DNA of 64,000 nt from Basidiobolus meristosporus CBS 931.73. Taxonomy: Eukaryota; Basidiobolomycota; Basidiobolomycetes; Basidiobolales; Basidiobolaceae. Shown here piece by piece: positions 48,330 to 58,813 of the stretch. The stretch's first letter is position 1, and each line of letters opens with the position of its first letter. The position numbers were made by a program, and so were the translations under genes. The notes below the pieces were generated by a model. That model did not search any database. It was not told the origin of the DNA and was given only the letters and a program-made list of their open reading frames with translations. The DNA lies in the NCBI GenBank assembly GCA_002104905.1, contig MCFE01000082.1, forward strand, positions 62,001 through 126,000, given 5' to 3'.

Positions 48330-49867
48330 TCACTTTTTCTCAAACATTTCTTGAAACACCGAACCAATTTCATCTATTAAATCCGAGGTTTGCATAGATC
48401 GCTTAGTACGGCTGAATGCTTTGTTGGAGCAGCACCTTACTGCCAGGCAACCAGCGTAGCCAGCAATCGGCACGATGTCAGAGAAGGGAATGCTGGATGA
48501 ATGTCTAGTGAGAAAATATGTTAGGTCCATTGCATTGAACTGGTCGATGCGACAAACCGTACTAACTTCCAAACATGGTTCTCATATCCAATTCCAAAGG
48601 CTAGGAAGGTGGCAATAGCTCCAGAGAGCACGTCTCCCTGCCCGCCACATCGCTTCAAACCTCCTTCCGCATCGCAGGTGTATACTAGCACAAAAATCAG
48701 CCTATGCCCTAGGTGAGGTAAGGTGCGGCAAATCCAGACAACCCACCAATTTTGTCGTTGGCGATGATGTCCTCGCCTCCTTTTTGGACCACAGTGACGC
48801 CACCAAATGCCTTACTAAGCTGCAAAGCCATGCCACCCTTATTCTCCGACAAGTCTTCAATCCCCTACCCAAACCAAGTCAGCCATAGAGAATTGCAGCT
48901 GGAATCGTTTTGTACGAACCATCTTATCACAGAGGCGTTTGAACTCCACTACATTGGGGGTGATAATCGCCTTTCGATACCCTTTGATAGTCTCGGGGCA
49001 TTTTTGAATAAGGTAGAGGCCATCCTGGTGCGTAGGGGTTAAATACATGTGCTCGTGGCTAGTCAGCATACAGTCTACGTACCGCATCAATCACAATGGG
49101 GATCTCCTTTTCTCGTGCCACTTGGATCAACTTGGCGGTTATCCCCAGTAAACGAGAATCTCTAGATAATCCAGGCCCAAACACAAGCACGTGCAGACGA
49201 GGGAATAGCGAAGTTACTTGTTCAACAATCTTATCCTCGGTCAGTTCCGGATCGTCTCTAGATTTCTAAATTTAGCATCCACCGACTCGTCGGGATGAAA
49301 AATGCCTCTCTTACCCGCCCTTACGGAGATATGGGTGAACAATCAAATCTGGTGGAGCACTACGTTAACAGAACAACTGGGAATGGATAGCATGAAAATT
49401 ACCTGCCTGGGGAATAACTCTAGCAAAATGTAAGCCGAGTTGGTACATGTCCACCGACCTTACGGATAAAATATGAAAACCAACCTTTATCACCACACCA
49501 GCCCCCAGCTCGCATATTACGTGGGCAAGATCGGCGCCCTATGTGTATATGTTAGCCTTGATCGCAGCGTCGCGGTGTGTAACTACGTCTTACGAATTTT
49601 AACGAAGAGATCGCACTAAAATATGGAGCTCCAGTATAGCTAAGGATGAAAGTGGGTTTGTAAGGTTTTAAGGTGTAGTCTACGCTGTGAGGACATACTC
49701 TTCAGAGCCACCGATAACACCTACTCTACCTATGTTCTAGTTTTAGGACACACTCCTGTATAAACCACTGCAGGAGGACGCTTACCTGATTGGCCTTTGT
49801 GTAGAGTAGAGGAAAGTGGCGGAATAAACTCCTGTATATCCTTGAGAGAAGGTTGTTGGGGTGACAT
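48330..49867 (-). CDS. ATP-dependent NAD(P)H-hydrate dehydratase
   Basis: Eleven short exons (49867-49786, 49729-49699, 49639-49594, 49538-49485, 49419-49403, 49359-49315, 49257-49083, 49024-48920, 48864-48747, 48684-48567, 48504-48330) encode 321 residues, the family length. The enzyme repairs damaged S-NAD(P)HX using ATP, with NAD(P)HX epimerase. Motifs are [44 protein letters not shown], the substrate-site [19 protein letters not shown] and the ATP-binding GGQGDVLSG. No mitochondrial presequence is evident, so a cytosolic form is expected. Exon 5 is only 17 bases and the intron after it only 43 bases. Confidence 0.95.
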
Positions 49868-51127
49868 TTTGTCTCTTGTTCTATCGTTCCTGTCTTGTTG
49901 GTATTAATGTTATGTAGAGATTGCGCAAAGAGGATGTGTTCCCATTCAACTTTTCAACTTAGGTCCCGTAACACTCAAGCTATAGCTTATATGGTTTGCA
50001 GATAGTGACGTCAAAGTGAGCTACATTATTTCCTATCCAAACCCAAGCAACGTCACGATGGCTTGCAAGGTGTATGGTTACTCATTATTGATGACTAGGC
50101 TAGCGGGGTAATTCTGAGGCAATGTTATATTCATCAGTGAATACAAGAGTGAAAACTAGGATCTATTGCCTCAATTGCCTTTGCTGTGTTCTTTCATCAA
50201 TGCAGATATGGTCGTGAAATCCCTCCACCGGTGACATCACAATGTATTTGCCAACGGAATGAAACTACTTCTGTCACGACCGTACTATACACTCAGTTGG
50301 CAATTTTTCCAGGGAAACAACAGGCCCATATGCACTACTGGATAGGTGAGAGAGATGAATGGAGCACCTGGATTGTTGGTCACCCACTCATCTAAGCAGC
50401 ATCAATCCTCCTATAGCAGTCTCTCCACAACTAGCTTGATGCTTAAAGCTACTCAAGTATAGGGCCTGTTGACTCTTTGGTTGCTGAAAGAAACACAGGT
50501 CAAGTTATATGAGTGTTTCGTTAGAGCACCAGGGCCCACGAAAGAGCATACATCCAACCAACAAACAATCCTCCTACTTGCGAGATAGAGAAACCTTGTT
50601 TGAAAATTAAGGGTACACTTACCCTGAATAGTGGGACATTCTTTGATAAATGGGGATATGGTGCTGCTATCACCACGTTTCTAGGGCTGTCGGGAAATAC
50701 AAATCATAAAGCAATAGGCATCAAATGCATGATGAGGGATGAGGTATGAAATGGCCATCATGGTTATCTCTGGACGATCTCTATCCACAGTCGCTAGCTA
50801 GTATAAAGTGCATCATCAACTTGAGCAGGTGGAAAACACCAACAAGCATTTATGTGGCCCTTGTTTATCCATGTTGCCGCATGCATAGTTGGTAATAATG
50901 GGGTACAGCAATGGATACTGGTTGGAACTACAATACATCAGCAAGCATGGCTAGCCGTGGGGTAGAGTGCAGATCAAACATGTTTCTATGTGTCTAATTT
51001 CGTATGTTTGTTAGAGAAGTCAAAGGAGCTACGCAGAAATGGCTCATTTTAGAGTAGAGCCTCGCCTGGTTATAAATTAAGTGCGTGTCGAATCCCCAGT
51101 TCTGAAGACTCTATCCATTATACTACT
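49868..51127. other. 1.26 kb intergenic before the Trp-rich protein gene
   Basis: No gene supported; a 69-codon plus frame at 50186-50395 has no resemblance to a family. The end of the tract holds a TATA box. Confidence 0.5.
51071..51077 (+). promoter_or_regulatory. TATA box of the Trp-rich protein gene
   Basis: TATAAAT, 57 bases upstream of the ATG at 51128. Confidence 0.5.
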
Positions 51128-51751
51128 ATGATCACACCTACCCTCTTTTCCTTAGTCGCTATTTGTGAACTGTTGAATGTAAGTGCACTCACTGTTCCTA
51201 GCAGGGTGTACTCAGAATATGAAATTGAACCAACCTGGTCTACTACTTGGACCAACAAACCAAGCAAAACCCCCGGATGGACCACTACGTGGACCTCGGC
51301 AAGGCCAGCTCGCACCAAATCATGGTCCAGAACCTGGGACAACACAGCACCAACCGAAATAGCTGAAGATCACCCCGGAGGATTACACACTTTTTGGACC
51401 AGCTCATGGACATCATCCTGGACATCAGCACCGGAGCCCTCCATCTGGAATGCCAATAGCCGCCACTCCTGGGCGTATAGCCCGGCACCCCTCTCGGACT
51501 CCCCAGTTGCCTGGACCTCATCTTGGAGCTATCATACAGAATCGACCACAAGCTGGACCACTTCATCCAGTGCAGCAGCTCCCACCTCTGGAGATGTAGG
51601 CTCCGATATGGAAGTAGGACCCAACCCTCAGCCAGAACTCGCATGCTCGTATTCCACCAAGCCCACATCTTGGACAACCACCAACCAACCAACTTCCTGG
51701 TATGTAAGCTACCCCCCAACTCCCGGTCCAACTTACGAGTACCGCTCGTGA
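51128..51751 (+). CDS. secreted tryptophan-rich repeat protein, unknown function
   Basis: A single-exon frame of 207 residues. The start MITPTLFSLVAICELLNVSA is a plausible signal peptide with cleavage near residue 20-22. The mature part contains 16 Trp (about 8 percent) in Ser/Thr/Pro-rich context, mostly as T-x-x-W or S-S-W units such as TWSTTW, TFWTSSWTSSWTS and STTSWTTS. Only one Cys is in the mature region and there is no GPI-like hydrophobic C-terminus. Many Ser/Thr make O-mannosylation likely. I know no family with this pattern: a wall-associated, adhesive or small effector-like protein are possibilities, all unproven. A TATA box sits 57 bases upstream. The opposite strand is also open over much of this length but is judged a shadow. 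Confidence 0.75.
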   Translation: MITPTLFSLVAICELLNVSALTVPSRVYSEYEIEPTWSTTWTNKPSKTPGWTTTWTSARPARTKSWSRTWDNTAPTEIAEDHPGGLHTFWTSSWTSSWTSAPEPSIWNANSRHSWAYSPAPLSDSPVAWTSSWSYHTESTTSWTTSSSAAAPTSGDVGSDMEVGPNPQPELACSYSTKPTSWTTTNQPTSWYVSYPPTPGPTYEYRS

Positions 51752-51976
51752 AATGCCAATCCCAGTAGCCCACTGTATATCACATGATGCTCCGTATGGA
51801 GCTCCTACTCCATTTATACATCTATCTTTAAAAAAGAGCTATCCAAGGATTTTTATTGCAATTACCGTGAATCCGAAATCTTATATATTTATCCCAGAAT
51901 CAGATAGCATACCCACCAGCCAGACCACGGCCGAAGCACTCGGCATTGAATGAATCCAATAAAAAAGATTTTCACA

Positions 51977-51984
51977 TCACGTGA
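51977..51984. promoter_or_regulatory. TCACGTGA palindrome (bHLH-type site) upstream of eS21
   Basis: An 8-base palindrome with core CACGTG, 122 bases before the eS21 start and about 225 bases after the Trp-rich ORF. bHLH factors such as Cbf1 bind this core in fungi; function here is inferred. Confidence 0.35.
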
Positions 51985-52105
51985 AAAGGGCCCCTGGAAT
52001 CCCCGAGGGATGCCTCAAAACCCCGTATTGCGCGGACCATCATTCTTCCTTTCTTTCTCTATCACCGTAAAGCTTCGTCTTTCGTTGCCTTCGTAACTTT
52101 AAACA

Positions 52106-52366
52106 ATGGAAAACGATCAAGGTGTTCTCGTTGACTTGTACGTCCCCCGTAAGTGCTCCGCTACCGGACGCCTCATTCCTGCCAAGGATCACGCTTCCGT
52201 CCAAATCAACATTGGTGAAGTTGACGCTGAAGGCCGTTACACCGGTTCTTTCCAAACCTATGCTTTCTCCGGATTCGTTCGCAAGCTCGGAGAGTCCGAC
52301 GACTCTCTCAACCGCCTTGCCACCAAGGACGGTTTCTTGAAGAACGTCTGGTCTTACCAAAAGTAA
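52106..52366 (+). CDS. RPS21: 40S ribosomal protein eS21
   Basis: Intronless frame of 86 residues, the family length. It starts [20 protein letters not shown] and continues [20 protein letters not shown]-like sequence (here [13 protein letters not shown]) and [20 protein letters not shown], all typical of eS21, a small-subunit protein involved in 18S rRNA maturation. A pyrimidine-rich initiator (CTTCCTTTCTTTCTCTATC) lies about 45 bases upstream. Codon use is strongly biased toward C-ending codons, as expected of a highly expressed gene and unlike neighbouring ORFs. Confidence 0.97.
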   Translation: MENDQGVLVDLYVPRKCSATGRLIPAKDHASVQINIGEVDAEGRYTGSFQTYAFSGFVRKLGESDDSLNRLATKDGFLKNVWSYQK

Positions 52367-52865
52367 ATTGATCTTGTGTCAATTCGCAAGATAGTCATCC
52401 TCCATCAATTTAATAAACTGGTGTTGCTTTGAAGACGAATCCCCTCAGTTGCAATTGTAATTTGATGGATGGCTGGATGCTGGGTAGGATATCGATCCGG
52501 GGGGTTTTTTCGCAACCCACCCATATCTAATGTATGAGTTATAGCCGTTGAAAGGACTGTATATATAATACGGTATACAATGGGACACTGGAATCGTGGT
52601 ACTTATATTAGCCAAGGTGGAATTACATGATATCTAAGATGCATTTATTATTTGGACAAGTCAAAATTAAGTGAATATACAGGTTATCAATGGGAATTTG
52701 GAATTAAAGGGTGAACTACTAAATGTTCGTCGGCAAAACAGAATGAATTATACAAAAAATTAGTAATAAATATTGACCTGGTAGGATTGTGTGGCGCAGG
52801 TGGGTGTGGTGTGTGCTGGTTAATCACATCAAGAATATTATCCAGTAACATTCAAAGGATCCGAA
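52367..52865. other. intergenic between convergent genes
   Basis: About 500 bases between the stops of eS21 (+) and the Sec2-like gene (-); 3' UTR sequence only. Confidence 0.6.
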
Positions 52866-54275
52866 TTATTTCAAGGCAAGGGCATTAGACTCTTTGATCT
52901 CATCAAATCCGTCCGTGGTAACGTTGGAACCAATCCGTCCCAAGAAAATCTTCAATCTCAAGCGGTTTGCTTCCAGGTATAGACGCTGTGGTGTGCCCTT
53001 AATGATCCCACTGTGCACGAGTCTAACAAAGGTGTAAAACTCACACACAGAAAATAGCCTCTCTCTACAAAAAGCGCAGATGTCCTTCGGCTCGTTATCA
53101 AAATCATCGTAGCGGATGCGATACATGATAGGTGTGTTGATATGCTGAAGGCACAGGTTGCAAGTATCGGAAGAGGCAACTGGAATAGATTGTTTCTTGC
53201 AAGGTGTGGAGACTGGCGATGATACGGGTGAACCAGAGTTGACAGTTTCAATTATCAAAGTGCCGGACTGGGTGGCATTGGTGAGCTTGCGTTGTTGGAA
53301 CCAGCCCCGAACATTTGAAGATTCGAATCGCATGGCAGGTTCGATGTCTTCAGTGATGGTCCTCTTGATGAATTTGGAGATGTACATATTCTTGGCATTC
53401 TTGGGAGTGTCGAGAAATTCTTTAAATTCCTCGAAACGAAAGTCACTGAGGTGGAAGGTCAACTCAAGTTCGTTGTTGCCATATTCATAGTCCGAGTATG
53501 AGCTACCATAAGCGGAATCAGAGGGCACTGATGAGAGTGATAACCGGTTGCTGCCACTTCTACTTAATCGATAAGATGATCGAGGGGATCCAGAGACACT
53601 ACCATCCATGAGAGCCATCTCTAACTCATCCCGCTCCTTCTCCATCCTAATTCTTTCTGCGGATTCTTTGTCTTTCTCATCGGCAGTTTGTTCCAACCTT
53701 GATTTTAGGTCATCCAGCTCGTCTTTCTGTGAAGTTGCTAAATCTTGCACCTCAGTGAGTTGGCGTTCCAGGATCGCATACTTGCGCTCAGCTTCAAGTC
53801 TTAATTTCTTCTCAGTGGCCACCATGGAATTTGCCTCTTCAAAAAGCCTGGCCGACAACTCCTCCAATTCGGTTTCGATTTGGATTTTGGCATGTTCGAT
53901 CTCACTTCTTGTGGCTGTCTCGGTTATCAGCTTTTCAGCAAGACTTTGCATATCCAACTGCAGTTGTGAGGCGTCGGAAGTACGGATTTGAGATAGGGTA
54001 GACCGCAAGTCGTCGATGATTCCTTTGGAATTTTTGAGATCAAGTTGCACTTGAGCTAATTCAAATTCGAGAGTGGTCTTTTGTTCGGTTGAGAGCTTCA
54101 GGCTGGTGGATAGTGTGTCATTCTCAAGCTGAAGTCTCTGTATTTGAAATTCGAGCTCGCCTACACGAGCTGTTGAAGCAGCGACATCCAAGCATTCATT
54201 TGAGGAGAGGGAGGATGAAAGAAACTCACGATCTGAGTATAGAGCCCCGCATTGAAGGCAATTGACTTGTGACAT
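52866..54275 (-). CDS. Rab guanine-nucleotide exchange factor, Sec2/Rabin8 family
   Basis: An intronless gene of 469 residues from ATG 54275. Sec2/Rabin8 activates Sec4/Rab8 on secretory vesicles to drive exocytosis. The N-terminal part starts with a CxxC (NCLQCGALY) and goes into a long coiled coil, roughly residues 40-235. This carries the exchange-site signature ELSARLFEEANSMVATEKKL. A Ser/Tyr-rich linker follows (SGSPRSSYRLSRSGSNRLS, likely phosphorylated), and the C-terminal third resembles Rabin8: CNLCLQHINTP, then CAFCRERLFSVCEFYTFVRL and LRLKIFLGRIG. The frame is open further upstream to 54497 but with no ATG, so 54275 is chosen. The Met lies 5' of the family's usual N-terminal region. 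Confidence 0.88.
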   Translation of the reverse strand: MSQVNCLQCGALYSDREFLSSSLSSNECLDVAASTARVGELEFQIQRLQLENDTLSTSLKLSTEQKTTLEFELAQVQLDLKNSKGIIDDLRSTLSQIRTSDASQLQLDMQSLAEKLITETATRSEIEHAKIQIETELEELSARLFEEANSMVATEKKLRLEAERKYAILERQLTEVQDLATSQKDELDDLKSRLEQTADEKDKESAERIRMEKERDELEMALMDGSVSGSPRSSYRLSRSGSNRLSLSSVPSDSAYGSSYSDYEYGNNELELTFHLSDFRFEEFKEFLDTPKNAKNMYISKFIKRTITEDIEPAMRFESSNVRGWFQQRKLTNATQSGTLIIETVNSGSPVSSPVSTPCKKQSIPVASSDTCNLCLQHINTPIMYRIRYDDFDNEPKDICAFCRERLFSVCEFYTFVRLVHSGIIKGTPQRLYLEANRLRLKIFLGRIGSNVTTDGFDEIKESNALALK

Positions 54276-56729
54276 GCTATGACTATGGTACGATAATGTG
54301 TGAATGTTCAGCGTCAAGGAATTGATGAAAGCGCTGAATAAAGTTGGAACCAAATATATGGAATACTGATAAACGTTTACTAGGCCGGCGTCGAAAGGGC
54401 TTATATGTGTGGATTGAGGAACCCACCAGATGATTGGTAGATTCTTGCCAACCAATAGGAATATTGAGACCCATGACAAATCCACACTGGAGATCAATAC
54501 ATATATATTCTAACACAGGTATGAAACAAATCCATCAACCCCATTTCCTTTTTTGAGTATATAGGATAATTTTAATTTGAATATACTTGATGAGTTCATC
54601 GAATAGTCCATCAGCGAACAGGTACAGCGTGTCCGTAGAACGCCGAAGAATGGATGGAAAGACAAAGAGCCATGTCCAATCAACACAATGGCCCTCTCTA
54701 TTATAAGGAGTGAAATAAATGGAATTGAAAACGGTGGATGAGAATGAGGATTGTTCCCAAGTGTGTAAATTAAAACATCAACGACAACTGAAGTTGGAAT
54801 AATACAAACGGAATTTCATTTATCGGTTTTGTTATTATTAGGAGCGCCAACGCCTTGACTGTTGTAAATCAGCATTGTATGCTGGCAACCCAGTCGCCTT
54901 CGTTATGCATGCTGGTTTGCAAATGGACACTTGAAAGTCATTCTGATATGTCTGGATAAACTATCCCCATCAATAATGAGATGATGCTATGTTTAATATA
55001 TGTCGTCAGGTGTTGTTCATCACTAGAGCTCGGTAGATTGGACGTTTCAATATGCCATGGATTTTATCGCAAATTTACGAATTGGAGCCCAAGGTATCAT
55101 CTATGTGCGACCATCAGACACTTTCCGACTCTAACCTAATTCGCAGCTTATCGGTGAATATCCGTTCCAACCGCGGAAGTTTTGCCAAATATTGCGCTTC
55201 GCGACAGGAGAAGCTGGAGCTGCGTTGAAGGATCCAAACCGCTTTATTGGCACATCCGCATGCATGTTTGAAACTACCCTTCCAACAACAGGAGGCATTC
55301 AAGTCCCCTGGCACTATTGTCTTGGTGGCTAAGAAAGCCTCAATTGATGGGTTGGTGATGTAATCGACTGGAAATTGATTCGCCTTGCCAAACGTGAATG
55401 AAAAAGAGAACATTCTCAGAGTTTAAGGTATTTTCCACAATTAGTAATGATTCGAATCAAATATTCACTGGATCATGATTCGTGGAAGCCAAGGTATGGG
55501 ACGGCAAATTTTGGCAGCGGCTATACGTAGCTCCATTGTGACACCAAGACTTACCGTAGTACAAAGCCAACAGAGGCCCAAAATCAGATCTCGTGTAATC
55601 CTATAAAGAGTTAGTGGTCAGAGGCACGAAAGCATTCCACACAGAGTTGGCAAGATCTGTCGTTGCTTGGTACTACAAAACCAACGTCCACTGACTAATA
55701 CGGCTGCTCGATCTAAATTTGCAAGCAGAGTTGCGGTTGGCATACTTCACTGATCACTTCCATGTCGTGATGGTGGCTTGTTGCAAAAGCTAGTTCAATC
55801 AACATCGTTGGATGGATATAAACGGATTATGAATTTGACCCATGATGGAATTGGAACACAAAATCCTACTGGTCTCTCTAATCATCCTCCCATATTGGTA
55901 ATGTCTATGGGGCCGATGGAACGTTTAACAACAAATAGTGAGCTATCCTAACTCATAGAACTGTGATCCCATGGTCACAAGCGCAAATACATGATCGATT
56001 GCTCAACAAATATGCATAAGCCTTGCTGCAACATTGCAGGTAGATAGTAATTATGAGCATGTCAGCAGCGCCAGCGATAGTTTTCTTACATTCCCAATAA
56101 CTATTCCAATAGATCCGATTCTCGTGGCTTGATGGGTGTGTGAACTATCTGAACACCGTGTTTAGTAGAAATTGGGTCACACTAGCGCTTTTAGGAACTT
56201 ATGGTCTTTGAGAGTCCACTCGTTCGGAGATAATCCGTGTGCTGTCGATATGATGTTGCAATGCTCTACAATGTTACTGCTCTTTGGGCTGCAGCATCTC
56301 GAACACGGCATATCATTTGAGGGATAATTAATTGGAACCATCACGTAAGATTCACCTGGAAAGATACATAGAGTTATATTGAATGTCTAGAATCTTTCAC
56401 ACATATCGCAACCACACTGCCTAGTGCTAAGTTGAATAGATAGAAATTAACTCATTTCGTTGATTTTTAGAAACACTAGCGATTCCGAGTAATATTATTG
56501 GTACATATGGGTCAATCTAAAACGAGCCATTAGTGGCCGTTTATAAATGTACTACAATCAATATATACCAAGATTATGGTTGTAGTTAGCCGTTTTCCTT
56601 TAGTCGAGACTTCGGCAATACTCAGATGTATGGATGAAGGTTAAGTTATATATTATCAGGCCAATGCATGTTTTTGAAAAAGCTATCATACAATATTTGT
56701 AAAAGATCCGCCAGGTAAATACCAACATC
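54276..56729. other. 2.5 kb gene-poor tract with one small ORF
   Basis: Apart from the 99-codon frame at 55114-55413, no coding signal is seen. No repeats or RNA genes were recognised. Confidence 0.5.
55114..55413 (-). CDS. small orphan ORF, unknown
   Basis: ATG-initiated frame of 99 residues beginning MFSFSFTFGKANQFPVDYIT. It has a central Cys cluster (ASCCWKGSFKHACGCANKAV, then SCREAQ) and a charged C-terminus (LPRLERIFTDKLRIRLE). I recognise no family; six Cys would allow disulphides or metal binding, but the predicted signal peptide is weak. It could be a small secreted protein or chance. Confidence 0.3.
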   Translation of the reverse strand: MFSFSFTFGKANQFPVDYITNPSIEAFLATKTIVPGDLNASCCWKGSFKHACGCANKAVWILQRSSSFSCREAQYLAKLPRLERIFTDKLRIRLESESV

Positions 56730-58813
56730 CTAATCATTGGAGCTCACGGTGGAGTTGCCACTCTCTGCACTGCGGGGAGTATGGCTCTCAGAGCCATCGC
56801 TGTCATAGCTTAAAGTACTCTGAGAGAGTGTGTCATGAAGACCTAGAAATCCTAGTTCTAAAAAGCTAGGGTTCATTTGAACCTCCGATTGCCCCAAGGC
56901 TGAGTCCCACATGTTCGAGAACAGTCCAGAGGATCGATCAATTAAAATGTTCACTTCTTGATTGTATTCTTGCGTTGCCGGAGTCGAATAGATTGACGAG
57001 GATGATGTATCTTCCAAGTTACCTGTGTTCGCCTCGTTGTTCTGATCAGATAGTGTTTCTTGGCTTGAGTCGGAATTGAAATTGTGACTAATGGAGAATA
57101 TACTATCTCCATCACTGAAAGGTTGATATCTAGGCGATGTAGACTGATAGTTAGATGAGACACTAGATCCATCCGAGTAAAAAGTTTGTTCATCTTCCGT
57201 CATCCATGAACTACGCTCTTCCACTGACACATTAGAGTGGATCGAAGGGCCATCGCTACTTTCCACGCTCGCTCCATTATCTCTTGATAAGTCCCATCCA
57301 CAATTAGGGCATTGTGAAATGGAGAAGCGCTCTTGGACGCTGCTGTTGTCTGGAATGATTTCCGATGCACCGTGCAGAAAACTTTCTAAAGGCGGCGAAA
57401 TGGGTGGGATTATTGGACTTGAACAGTAGATGTTAGGATTTCCCCTGGTTGAGTTGCGATCGAGGTAATCTAAAGGCCCAGAATCTTCTGTGCTTGATGA
57501 TCTGCTACCACTGTCTCGATGACGATCAATATTCCCCAAACCAGTTTCTGTTGATATATTCCGAGCAACCAGCTGGTTTTCACTTGTTTCAATGTACGAT
57601 TCATTTGCATCATTGCCCAAAAAACTGCTGTGCCCACCCTGATCATCCTGCTCGAAAGAATAATCCAATAAACCATTAGAGGTATTAGTTCGTTGATGAT
57701 GCTGTCTAACGTTTGTTGAGGTAGCATCCGTTTGATCCCATCTCATCAGTAAAGCAGGCTCTGGTAACTCGGTTACTTCTGTCGTAGAAGGGTTCAAATC
57801 TGTTTCAACCTGCCTCGTGCTGGATTCCACAGTAGGTGTGAAGTTTGTTGAGTTAAAGGTGCTGTTAATAAATATATGATGGATTATATATCAGCTAAAG
57901 CCGAAATTCAAACTGTCATGAAAACCATTGCACACCTCAGAAATGATGAATAATTGCTACGGACGGAGCCGACGTGCCAAAGGAATGGTCAATGAGACAT
58001 CCAAAAGAATGTACTTAATTCAAGATACTTACTCGAACTGTTCAATAGTATTCGTTGAATTAAATGTCGTGTCCTCGGATATGCGGGTCCTGTTAAGCGT
58101 TGATTTAGTAATATAGAGGATCGGTATAAGGATAATGGAGTACATACGAACAGAGAGGCTCAGGTTCTGCAAATATGGGATCCCAGATTTCACCAGTCAT
58201 AAAAGGGTTTTGTTTGTGAAAATCGACCGTGTCAGCAAGTTTACTTTGCCCAACTGAAGTGAGATCGCGTAAGGCTACGAGGGTACTATTCGTTGAGCAG
58301 TGCTTATAGTTTGCTTTGTCGAAACTGTCCAGGAGATATACTTGTTTCTGTAGTGTGTACGATATAGTGGGAGGACCTTTCACAGGTAGCCTACATGTGG
58401 GGCATACTTTATTTACAGCGAACCAACGCACCAAACACGGCCCACAAAATGTATGTCCACATTGCAAAGTATGAGGCTTTTGGAATGTTTCAATACAAAT
58501 ACTGCACTGCAACGCTAAAATTTCGTTAGAGATAACCCTGCACCAATTCACATGCACATATAGGTGGCTTACTCTGGCGTATTGATTGCAGTTGAAAGAG
58601 CAAGTTCTCCGCTAGTTCTGCGGGCTTTACATGCAGTACGGATGAATCACGACTATCTTCGTCGTCATTTAAGGGTGGTGATTTTATCATGGCGTAACCT
58701 CTATCCTTGGAGCCTAGAAAGATATGTTGAGGTAAATCGCAGGTTATGAGACTTGCTCGCTGCCCATTTAATAATATCAGGCGAAGACAGGGAACAGAAA
58801 ATAGAAGTTGCAT
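56730..58813 (-). CDS. RING-finger E3 ubiquitin ligase-like protein
   Basis: Four exons (58813-58573, 58514-58148, 58089-58033, 57861-56730) encode 598 residues. The RING at about residues 80-125 is C3HC4: LQCSICIETFQKPHTLQCGH, TFCGPCLVRWF, then CPTCRLPVKGPP. Its spacing (C-x2-C-x11-C-x-H-x2-C-x2-C-x11-C-x2-C) is canonical, so E2 binding and ubiquitin transfer are likely. It resembles CHFR/PSH1-style ligases, but no FHA domain or other second domain is seen. The rest is Ser/Asn/Asp-rich and disordered, with one extra Cys pair (CPNCGWD). The first intron was placed by its CTAAC branch site and TTTTAG acceptor; the earlier AG gives a stop. The third intron is unusually long (171 bases), and its flanking exons both encode DT(T)FNSTN. 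Confidence 0.88.

Noticed and set aside
51285-51773. 162-codon minus-strand frame opposite the Trp-rich ORF
   Set aside because: The plus frame has ATG, TATA box, signal peptide and regular W spacing; the minus frame has no signal and reads as its shadow.
54276-54497. Upstream extension of the Sec2-like ORF
   Set aside because: No ATG in the extension; the extended residues do not look like the family, and ATG 54275 is next to the coiled-coil start.
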